Source of the DNA: JANRLJ01 sp033762735
Lineage (GTDB): Bacteria > Chloroflexota > Anaerolineae > Aggregatilineales > Phototrophicaceae
Direction of reading: 5' to 3'
Length of the DNA stretch: 64,000 nucleotides
Assembly: GCA_033762735.1 (NCBI GenBank)
Contig: JANRLJ010000111.1
Location: 1 to 64,000, forward strand
Positions 15,770 to 23,630 of this stretch are shown in pieces (positions within the stretch are counted from its first letter, which is position 1; each line of letters opens with the position of its first letter). The position numbers were made by a program, and so were the translations under genes. The notes beneath the pieces are model-generated. The model was not told the origin of the DNA. It saw only the letters and a list, made by a program, of their open reading frames with translations, and did no database searches.

Positions 15770-17305
15770 TCAGTTATTGATGCGGAAGGTGGCCGGGCCA
15801 TTGAAGCCGTTGTTATAGGGGCCGCCCGTGCTGCTGCCGCCCACGCCGTAAGCATTCACATAGGCGTCATATTTCCCTGCCGCGAAGCCGCTGACCGAGA
15901 ATGAAAACGAGCAGCGTCCGTTATTGCACAGCTGCGCCGTGCGCGGGTAGGTGTAGTAAACGGCATAGGCATCGTTGTAGAACCATGCGATGTTGTAGCC
16001 AGTGGCGCGGCTGCTGTCATCCCAACTGATTGTCATCGTGTTTCCGCTGCGGCTGGCGTTGATATTGGACGGCACAGGCGGCGGCGGCACATCCACTGTG
16101 AAACGGGTGTAACCCCAGCCGTTGCTGCCCTGCCCGCCCCTGGTGGGATAGCCGCCCGCCCCGATGGTCAGGATGGCGAAGTAGTAAGCTGTGTTATCCT
16201 GCAAATCGAACCACAGCGTCATCCCGCAGTTGGTGCCCGTCGCGCTTCCACACAGGATCGAGCGCTCAAAGTTATAGCTGACCAGATACGCCCCGTCGGA
16301 TTCGCGCCACAGCAGCGCGTACAGGTGAGTGGCGTAGGTCGCGTCCCCGGAAAGCGTGAAGCGCATCGTGGGGCGTGTGGTATCTGTATCTGTCGGTGAC
16401 AGCACATTGGCCGGGGACGGCGTGGGCGCGTCCAGCGTGAAGATGTATGGCCCTGCCCAGCTACCGCCGCCTTCCAGCAGCGGATGGGTCTTCGAGCGGA
16501 TGAACACGCCATAACTGCCATCGACGAGTCGTGCACTCGGTGTGCTGTTGACCGGGTTAAAGGTGCAGGTGCTCCCGTTGCAAATACCGTCGTCGATGTT
16601 CTGGTTGACATAAAGCACCGTCGTAGGGGAATTCCAGATGGCGAATTCGTAGCCCTCTGCGCCTGTGTCATTCCACACATAGTTGGGATTACCCATCGGT
16701 GTGTTGATCGTCCCGTTGGGGGAACTCAGCGGCGGCGCGGCATAGTGGCGGCGATTCCACAGCACCCCACCTTCATTGCGGGATTCAATGTCGAGGTAAT
16801 CGCCATTGGGCGTATAGGCGATGGCATAGACCACCAGCGTATTGCCATTGGGCGGCATCGAGCCAATGGTGCAGGTAATCTGATACTGCCCGACCACCGT
16901 ACACGGCCCCCAGTTGGTGCGGCCATAGGCGAAGCGCGCCCGTCCGTTGGAAGGCGAACCATTGGTGACGGTAAAGGTCACGCGGCTGGCGCGGGAGGCG
17001 AACAGGGTACTGTTATTGAACCAGTAGTCATAAATCTCCTGCACAATCTCGTCATCGGCCAGCGCCACATCCGGCGGCACCTGTGGCAGTCCATTGTTCG
17101 GCAGCGCATCTACGCCGCTCTGGGCATTGTTGGCGTCCCCGGCGGGCACAACGCCTTCGTCCCAGGGGAAATTCTCGTCGGCAGTCAGCGGCTCAACAAA
17201 GCCAGCCTGCGCACCAGCCAGACGCGGCGGCACACCTGCAAGCGCAATCAGCACCAGCACTACCGCAGTGCACCAGCGGCCACGATTGCGAATTGAAGAC
17301 ATCAT
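15770..17305 (-). CDS. Exported repeat protein, paralogue 4: unit D missing
   Basis: This 511-residue protein has a signal peptide (CTAVVLVLIALAGVPPRLAG, cut near AGA-QAG). Its N-terminal domain, about 80-195, resembles DUF11-like beta domains (SRVTFTVTNGSPSNGRARFA, TCTIGSMPPNGNTLVVYAIA). Units follow: A (about 198-300, GNPNYVWNDTGAEGYEFAIW to SWAGPYIFTLDA), B (about 301-405, RPTMRFTLSG to SNGWGYTRFTVD) and C (about 406-511, ending GGSSTGGPYNNGFNGP). The protein stops there, so it lacks the terminal D unit found in the six relatives. It is closest to paralogue 5 in units A-C (both have LWFDLQDN in B and ISWDD/LSWDD in C). Cysteine pairs are kept. No catalytic motif is present. Confidence 0.82.
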   Translation of the reverse strand: MMSSIRNRGRWCTAVVLVLIALAGVPPRLAGAQAGFVEPLTADENFPWDEGVVPAGDANNAQSGVDALPNNGLPQVPPDVALADDEIVQEIYDYWFNNSTLFASRASRVTFTVTNGSPSNGRARFAYGRTNWGPCTVVGQYQITCTIGSMPPNGNTLVVYAIAYTPNGDYLDIESRNEGGVLWNRRHYAAPPLSSPNGTINTPMGNPNYVWNDTGAEGYEFAIWNSPTTVLYVNQNIDDGICNGSTCTFNPVNSTPSARLVDGSYGVFIRSKTHPLLEGGGSWAGPYIFTLDAPTPSPANVLSPTDTDTTRPTMRFTLSGDATYATHLYALLWRESDGAYLVSYNFERSILCGSATGTNCGMTLWFDLQDNTAYYFAILTIGAGGYPTRGGQGSNGWGYTRFTVDVPPPPVPSNINASRSGNTMTISWDDSSRATGYNIAWFYNDAYAVYYTYPRTAQLCNNGRCSFSFSVSGFAAGKYDAYVNAYGVGGSSTGGPYNNGFNGPATFRINN

Positions 17306-17461
17306 ACGTTACGGCACTTTCCACTCATTCTGAAACACGCAGTGGGCGACATACACACCGCAGAGCGATAACCATTGTCGAACAGGGATTCTAAAGTTTC
17401 GCTGCGAACAATACAATATTTAAGCGGTCAGATAAGAGCATTTTCCTACCCCTCTGGAATC

Positions 17462-17490
17462 AAAAAAGGCGCACCGAAGTGCACCTTTTT
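17462..17490 (-). terminator. Terminator of exported paralogue 5
   Basis: The arms AAAAAAGGCGCAC and GTGCACCTTTTT pair with one G-U/mismatch position around a CGAA tetraloop, and T-runs flank the stem. Confidence 0.85.
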
Positions 17491-17507
17491 CAAAAGAGCC
17501 GATGCCC

Positions 17508-19466
17508 TTATGGAACCGTAATCACGTCGGACACAGCATACCCATTCCCGACCAGCCCGCCAGTGCTCAGGCCACCGGGACCGGACGACTGGACAGCAAC
17601 GTAAAACTGACTGCCAGAAGGCAGCGGCGCGGGGAGCGTGATCGTCGCACTGCACACACCGTCATCCGCACAGCCAAGCGCATCGGCTGCGAAGGTCTGG
17701 CTGGCGTAGGTCACTTCGGCATTGGCCGTACCCACCCAGATAACGTAATCCGTCGCACCCTCTGCCACACTGAAAGTCACTACCACGTCCGTACTATTGA
17801 TGGCACCGCTCAGGTTCGTCACCAGGGCAGGTGCGTTCGCGCTTTCGCCCGGTGTCGGCAGCGTCGGATTGAGGACGATGTTCTCAATGCCGGGGATGGG
17901 ATAGCCAGGTGCTTCTGCTAACGCGGGGTCAATCGGCAGCAGGTCGGTCAGCGAGAAGGTGCCGGGGCCGCCCCAGCCGTTGTACTGGCCGCCCGTGCTG
18001 TTCCCGCCGGGGCCAGAGGCCGATACATAAGCGGAATAGGTGCCGTTGGGCGCATTCGTCAGGGAGAAGGCCGCGCTGCAGCGGGTGCCGTTGCACAGGG
18101 ACGTGGTGCGCGGGCCGGTAAACAGGCCAATGTACTGATTTCCATAGAACCACGCGGCATAGTACGTACTGGCGAGATCGCTATCATCCCAGCTCAGGAT
18201 GACGTTGTTGCCGCTGCGCACGGCGGTAACGTTGGTGGGGGTGGGCGGCGCAGGGATATTAAAATTGAACTCCGTATACCCCCAGCCATTGCCTGCCTGT
18301 CCGCCGCTGGTAGGCCAGCCGCCGGGACCAATCGACAGCACCGCAAAGTAATAGCTGCGGTTGTCCTGAAGATCAAACCACAGATCAAGCCCACAGGAAG
18401 TGCTGGTAAAGGTATTGCACAACTGGGAACGGCTGAAGACATAATCGACGAGGAACGGCCCGCCGGTTGTGCGCCACAGCAGCACCCGGAAATAGGACGC
18501 ATTGGACGCCGTGCCGTTCAGCGTGAAGCGCATCCTGGGGCGGGCCGTATCGGTATCAAGCGCGGCGTTCACCGTAGCCGGGGCGGGCGGCGCGGCGTTC
18601 AGCGTGAACAGCCACGGCCCCGACCATTCACCCTGATCGTTATCTTCCGTGCCTTTGTAATGGGTATACACGGAGTACTGCCCGTTATACAGCCGCGCAT
18701 TCTCGTTGTAGAACGGCTCGGTTGTCGGCTCGATGTCCGTAATTCCACTGCTCAGCGCACCGCTGTAGTAGATCAGGGCACCATCTGAGCGGCGGAACAC
18801 TGCGATTTCGTAGCTGGTAGCGGTGGGACGGGTTCCCCAGTCATAGAGAGGATTCCCGTAGCCAGTGGTGATCGTGTCCAGCGGGCTGATGAGACGTGGC
18901 GCGACGTACAGCGAATCGGTGTCGATGTAACTGCCATAGGCGTAAGTATCCATCGAGTACGTCACCAGATCAACCGAGTACACGAGGGTATATTCGATCT
19001 CGATGCGCTGGTTGGGCAGCATCCGCCCCAGAACGCACTCAAAGAAATCAGAGGCGTAAATGGTGCAGTAGCCCTGCGAGGTACGCACACTATACACGTA
19101 GACTTCTTCTGTAGGAGGCGAGGTGGTCTCAAAAGCATGCCAGACGTAAACGCCGTTGATGGTGGAAGAACCGTTGTTCGTCCAGTAGTAACGCTCGTTA
19201 AAAAAAGTGTACTGCTGGTCAGCCAGGGCGGGCGGCAAATCACGCGCCTCGAAGGACGGAACGCTCCCTGCGTCGGCGGCGGCTGCTGTGCCTGCCGAGT
19301 CAGACCCCACCAGCGCAGCAGCCTGTGCGGCCAACTGTGGATCGCCCTGGGTACGAACGGGCGCACCATTGGGCAGGGTTTCCTGCGCGAAGGTGCTGAA
19401 AACGCTTGTGAAGACCAGCAGTGTGATAAGGAGGGCGGCAAAAAAATGGCGGGATGTTCGTTTCAT
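17508..19466 (-). CDS. Exported repeat protein, paralogue 5: DUF11-like domain + units A-B-C-D
   Basis: This 652-residue protein has AAGGAA before the ATG and a signal peptide (FFAALLITLLVFTSVFST, cut near TFA-QET). The N-terminal domain, about 80-190 (YYWTNNGSSTINGVYVWHAF, ECVLGRMLPNQRIEIEYTLV), resembles the DUF11-like domain of paralogue 4. Unit A starts near GYGNPLYDWGTRPTATSYEI, B contains RPRMRFTLNG and LWFDLQDNRSYYFAVLSIG, and C ends GPGGNSTGGQYNGWGGPGTF. A linker of about 45 residues rich in Pro/Asn leads to D, which ends GPGGLSTGGLVGNGYAVSDVITVP. Cysteine pairs are present in B, C and D; unit A lacks its pair, unlike the other paralogues. No catalytic residues are visible. Confidence 0.83.
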   Translation of the reverse strand: MKRTSRHFFAALLITLLVFTSVFSTFAQETLPNGAPVRTQGDPQLAAQAAALVGSDSAGTAAAADAGSVPSFEARDLPPALADQQYTFFNERYYWTNNGSSTINGVYVWHAFETTSPPTEEVYVYSVRTSQGYCTIYASDFFECVLGRMLPNQRIEIEYTLVYSVDLVTYSMDTYAYGSYIDTDSLYVAPRLISPLDTITTGYGNPLYDWGTRPTATSYEIAVFRRSDGALIYYSGALSSGITDIEPTTEPFYNENARLYNGQYSVYTHYKGTEDNDQGEWSGPWLFTLNAAPPAPATVNAALDTDTARPRMRFTLNGTASNASYFRVLLWRTTGGPFLVDYVFSRSQLCNTFTSTSCGLDLWFDLQDNRSYYFAVLSIGPGGWPTSGGQAGNGWGYTEFNFNIPAPPTPTNVTAVRSGNNVILSWDDSDLASTYYAAWFYGNQYIGLFTGPRTTSLCNGTRCSAAFSLTNAPNGTYSAYVSASGPGGNSTGGQYNGWGGPGTFSLTDLLPIDPALAEAPGYPIPGIENIVLNPTLPTPGESANAPALVTNLSGAINSTDVVVTFSVAEGATDYVIWVGTANAEVTYASQTFAADALGCADDGVCSATITLPAPLPSGSQFYVAVQSSGPGGLSTGGLVGNGYAVSDVITVP

Positions 19467-19773
19467 AAAATATTTCCTTCTTTGTAATGTGGTAAAAACG
19501 GGGTGCTCTGGAATACCAATCAGACCATACCTTCATTCTAACCCGATTCTAATTTATAATAAATATAGTTACGATGAACTTAAATGACGAAAGAATATGT
19601 AATATTTATGAGAAATTGATAAATCATACAGTTTGCCTTTTGGATGAGGTAACTTTGCAATTTGACATCCGGACATAAAGAAGCGCAGGCGGCGTCGTGC
19701 CTCAGCCTACCGGAAAAACAAACAGGGTGACTCAACTGTCACCCTGTTCTGTCTTCATCAAGGTTGTTAGCGT
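19467..19773. other. AT-rich intergenic region between paralogues 5 and 6
   Basis: It holds the terminator of paralogue 6 (19717-19748) and about 200 AT-rich bases upstream of paralogue 5 that presumably contain its promoter. I could not fix a convincing -35/-10 pair. Confidence 0.5.
19717..19748 (-). terminator. Terminator of exported paralogue 6
   Basis: The 11-base arms AACAGGGTGAC and GTCACCCTGTT pair perfectly around a 6-base loop, followed by TGTTTTT on the minus strand. Confidence 0.85.
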
Positions 19774-22700
19774 TTACGGCGCGTTAAACGCTGCGGAGAC
19801 GCGGTAGCCGTTGCTGGCTTCGCCGCCCGTCGTCGCATAGCCGCCCGGCCCCACAGCCTGAACCGCCATATAAAGCTGTGTCCCTGCTGGGATGCCCAGC
19901 CCGGCCAGCGGAATGCTGAAGGAGCAGGTTTGCGTCGGGTTCTCGCAGCCCAGATCGAGCGTGGAGAGCGTCTGGAAGACATACGTCTGCGCTGCGCCTG
20001 CTGTGCCCACCCACACATTGTAATAGGTGGTGTGGTTGGGGGTCTGCCAGCTTCCGATGATGTTGCCGCTGCTGATGCTGCCGTTCACCGACGCCGGGAG
20101 CGAAGGCGCAGCGACGTTGATGCTGAAGTCCCCTGCTTCGCCATTACTGCCGGGGTTGGTCGGCCCGGCGTAGCCATTGCTGAACGGCCCAAGCAGGCTG
20201 GTGCCGTTGGCGTTGATGCTGTTCACATAGAACGAGTAGGCGCCGTTAGTCATCACGAACGCATCATTCTTGAAGACGCAGGTGCCCGCAGAGCAGATCA
20301 GCGACGGGTCGCCTGTTTTGGCGTGAGTGCCGGAGTAAACCCAGGCGTTGGTCGTCCAGTTGTAGATGGCGATGGTGTGGCTGGTGGCTTCCGCCGGGCT
20401 GACCCACCCCAGCGACGGATGACCGCTGTTGATATTGGTCGCCAGAGTGGTCGGCAGCGCCGGGTTCGGGATGCTGTCCACCAGGAACGCGCCGCCTTCC
20501 CAGCCGTTGGTGTACTGCCCGCCCGTGCTGTAGCCACTGGGGCCGTAACTCTGAACGAAGAAGTAGTAGATCGTGTTTTCCACCAGCGTGGGCGCGGTGA
20601 AGCTGCACGATGTGCCGATGGTGCTGCCGCAGCGGTCGGCGCGGCTCTGCCACTGGTTGAAGGTCGGCGTGTAGTTGCCCGCGTCAAACTGAGCCTTCGG
20701 CGCGATGTAGAGGTTGAACCAGGTCGTATTGGCCGCCGTGCCGTTCAGGTTCCAGTTGAAGGCAGGCGTGAGCGAACTGACCGTCACCGGGTTGGTCGTG
20801 GAGGACGGGCCGCTGCTGGTAATGGGTGCCAGCGCGGGTGCGCTCAATGTGAAGTTGGTTGGGTTGGTCTGCCATGCCCCGCCTGTCGCACGCACATAAG
20901 CGGCATACGTCCCGTTTACGAGGCGAGCGCTTTCCGTCAGGCTGACCGGGTTGATGGTGCAGGTCGTCCCGTCGCAGTAAGTGCCGTCTGCGAGGTTCTG
21001 CCCATAGTAGATGACCGAGTTAGGCGCAAGCGAGGTCGCCACCGAGGGAGTCAGCAGCCACACCGCCAGTTCATAGCTGCTCGCGCCCGTGTCGTTCCAC
21101 ACGTAGGATGGATTGCCGTAAGCGTTGGTGATCGTCCCGGTCGGGGCGCTCACAACAGGCGTAGGAGCCGCCACCGTACCCGTCATATTGAAGACGACCG
21201 TGCCGCTTGCGCTGTTGTAACCGCCGAGGTAGATGTGATAGGTGGTGCCGCTCGTCACGGCGAAGTTGTTGATGGCGGAGGTGGTTCCAGTGGCATCGTC
21301 GTTACAGGCCTGCTGCGTCAGACTGCCGCGTGAACCCGTGAAGACACCCAGAACCGTATCGAAGTTCGACCCATTCGTGGTCAGGGTCACAGTGCCGCTG
21401 GCGGGTGCCGTGTAACGCAGCCAGATCGACTTTCCTTCGCCACTGATGCACGTCAGATTCGGGTCGTCGCCAGCAGTCGTCGCCGCTGCCGTGCTGCCGT
21501 TATAGGTATAGGGCAGGGCGTTGATTCCGACCGCGTAATTGAAATCGTCTTCCCAGGGAGCGCTAAACGTGAAGGTCGCTGCGCCGCCGGTCTGCCCCTT
21601 GCCGCCGATCAGCACGTAGTAAGTTGTGCCAGCCGTGACAGTCAGGTCAAACACGCCCTGTCCGGAACCGTTATCGTTACAGCCGACCTGGGTGAAGGCA
21701 CCGGGGCTTCCAGTGTAGGCCGCAATCGCGGTATCGAAGTTGGAGCCAGCGGTCGAGAGGTTGACCGTGCCGCTGCCCGTTGCGGTGAAGCGATACCAGA
21801 TCGTCTTGCCCACATTGGCCGCGCAGCTCAACGTCGGGTCATTGGCTTCATTGGTAGCGTTGGTGGTAGTGACGTTCGATACATAGGTAAAGGCATCCAC
21901 CACCAGCGCGTTGGCAAAGTTGTCGTTGCTGGGCGGGGCGCTGACGCTGGCGCGGAACTGCGCAACGGTCGGCGCGGTGTTGCTGAGCGACAGGGCGTTG
22001 TTCTGCGTCGCTGTACCCGTTACACGTTCATTGTAGCTCAGGTTGGGGTTGGAGAAGCGACCCACACGCGGGCAGGAACCGGGACCAGGGCACTGATTGG
22101 CGTAGGCCATGATCGTGCGGAACGCACCTGTGGTGTCCTGATAGCCATAGGAGTAGGAGTAAGCGCCGCCCGAACCGTTGAGCGGGTCGTGCTGGCTGCC
22201 CATGTTGTGGGCGATTTCGTGGATAAAGCTGAAATTCCCGAAGCAGGTGCGCCCCGTGACGCTGAACCCGTTGGAGGCAAAGTTCGTGCTGACGTTGGTC
22301 ATCAGCCACGCAATACCGCAGTATTCACCGTTACCACGCAGCAGCGCGACAAGGTCTGCGCCATACTGGTTGCGGGTGGCATGGATGTCATCCATAAAGC
22401 CGTCGTTCGTGCTGGTAATACGATTGAGGTCTGTTTCAAAGCCGACTTCCGTATAGCTGGTGGGAACGAGCGCGACGATGTTGATCTGGAAATTGGCCTG
22501 GCTGTTGGTAATGGCCGAATTGCTGATCGCAACTTCCGCTTCGACCGCTGCCGTAAACTGGGAAAGGTTCTGCCCGTTCATCGAGGCGGTCGTATATGTC
22601 ACCAGTACATCGATCACCGGGCCGTCACCCGCCATCACCGTCTGTGCCGAGGGAGCGCTGACGGGAACGGCTGCTGCACTGTTGTCGGCGGTTTGCCCTC

Positions 22701-23352
22701 CTTTGGGCGAAACGTTGACCTGATACTGCGGGGGAAGTTCAAGCGCAGCAGGCGCACGCTGAGAAGCATCCTCCGGGTTCATTTCGATGATGGTGTACAG
22801 GCTGCCGCTGAGTGTAATCAGGTAGTTGCGCCCCGGTGTCCAGATGCGGCCTTCGATGAAATCGGGCGTGACCACGAACACCACATCGCTGATTTCCAGT
22901 TCGGGAATCTGCCCGTACCAGATATAGCCGGGATTGCTCATGTAGCGCGGGGTGATCTTGGTGTTCACAGCGGTGTAGACCACATCTGCAAACAGGTTCA
23001 GCCGGAAGCTTTCGGCGCTGCTGCTGCGGCCTGCGGCAAAATCCGCCGCCGAGGTCGCCAGCATCGCGTCGTTCAGCGAAACCGTGCGGTAGCGCAGTGG
23101 GTTCAGGGTCATGTTGAGCGCCACATCGCTCATGGCGGCGGCCACATCGGCGCTCAGGTTGGATGTACCGAACAGATCGTTGGGCGCGGTATCAGGCGCC
23201 GGAGCGGGCTGCTGTGCCTGCGCACGATCACGGGCAGCAGACTCGGCCATCACGGGGCGGGAAAGCGAAAAGCTCAGCACACCAGCGCCGATAAGAAGGG
23301 CGAGCAGCAGGCGGACTGAGCGAAGACGGGCGATAAATGCAGTTTGTTTCAT
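19774..23352 (-). CDS. Exported metzincin-type zinc protease, paralogue 6: metalloprotease + 2 PPC-like + units A-B-C-D
   Basis: This 1192-residue protein has a signal peptide (VRLLLALLIGAGVLSFSL, cut near VMA-ESA). A propeptide-like region runs to about residue 240. A metzincin protease domain covers about 245-470: zinc motif HEIAHNMGSQHD with His378, Glu379, His382 and His388, and the Met-turn TIMAY (Met415). This resembles reprolysin/M12B-type or related bacterial metzincins. Two PPC-like domains follow (SNDNFANALVVDAFTY and DDFNYAVGINALPYT), then units A-D, ending GYRVSAAFNAP. In unit C the usual STGG is replaced by SLLGPFSNGY. The catalytic set is complete, so secreted protease activity is expected. 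Its module order parallels the S8 paralogue 3 with a different protease head. Confidence 0.92.
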   Translation of the reverse strand: MKQTAFIARLRSVRLLLALLIGAGVLSFSLSRPVMAESAARDRAQAQQPAPAPDTAPNDLFGTSNLSADVAAAMSDVALNMTLNPLRYRTVSLNDAMLATSAADFAAGRSSSAESFRLNLFADVVYTAVNTKITPRYMSNPGYIWYGQIPELEISDVVFVVTPDFIEGRIWTPGRNYLITLSGSLYTIIEMNPEDASQRAPAALELPPQYQVNVSPKGGQTADNSAAAVPVSAPSAQTVMAGDGPVIDVLVTYTTASMNGQNLSQFTAAVEAEVAISNSAITNSQANFQINIVALVPTSYTEVGFETDLNRITSTNDGFMDDIHATRNQYGADLVALLRGNGEYCGIAWLMTNVSTNFASNGFSVTGRTCFGNFSFIHEIAHNMGSQHDPLNGSGGAYSYSYGYQDTTGAFRTIMAYANQCPGPGSCPRVGRFSNPNLSYNERVTGTATQNNALSLSNTAPTVAQFRASVSAPPSNDNFANALVVDAFTYVSNVTTTNATNEANDPTLSCAANVGKTIWYRFTATGSGTVNLSTAGSNFDTAIAAYTGSPGAFTQVGCNDNGSGQGVFDLTVTAGTTYYVLIGGKGQTGGAATFTFSAPWEDDFNYAVGINALPYTYNGSTAAATTAGDDPNLTCISGEGKSIWLRYTAPASGTVTLTTNGSNFDTVLGVFTGSRGSLTQQACNDDATGTTSAINNFAVTSGTTYHIYLGGYNSASGTVVFNMTGTVAAPTPVVSAPTGTITNAYGNPSYVWNDTGASSYELAVWLLTPSVATSLAPNSVIYYGQNLADGTYCDGTTCTINPVSLTESARLVNGTYAAYVRATGGAWQTNPTNFTLSAPALAPITSSGPSSTTNPVTVSSLTPAFNWNLNGTAANTTWFNLYIAPKAQFDAGNYTPTFNQWQSRADRCGSTIGTSCSFTAPTLVENTIYYFFVQSYGPSGYSTGGQYTNGWEGGAFLVDSIPNPALPTTLATNINSGHPSLGWVSPAEATSHTIAIYNWTTNAWVYSGTHAKTGDPSLICSAGTCVFKNDAFVMTNGAYSFYVNSINANGTSLLGPFSNGYAGPTNPGSNGEAGDFSINVAAPSLPASVNGSISSGNIIGSWQTPNHTTYYNVWVGTAGAAQTYVFQTLSTLDLGCENPTQTCSFSIPLAGLGIPAGTQLYMAVQAVGPGGYATTGGEASNGYRVSAAFNAP

Positions 23353-23557
23353 AGAGGATGTTTTTCCTTACTTAAATCTCTGCCGAACGGTGAGGTGTGA
23401 ATGAAGGCGGCACAACAGAGAAGGGTTCAACGATAAGGCCTTCCTTTCAAGAGTGAATGAGGATTTACCTTAGAGAATAATTTATTATGGGCTTATCTTG
23501 CATTAAGCTTTTCCAAAAAGTGCGTAAAGTAAAGAAATTTTTATGTCGTGCTGAAGC

Positions 23558-23585
23558 AAAAAGAAGGGAGAAGTGATCTTCTCCC
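23558..23585 (-). terminator. Terminator of exported paralogue 7
   Basis: The 8-base arms GGGAGAAG and CTTCTCCC surround a TGAT loop and are followed by TTCTTTTT on the minus strand. Confidence 0.8.
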
Positions 23586-23630
23586 ACCAATTAATATTCC
23601 TTGAGTTTTATTCGACGAACGAGAAATGGC

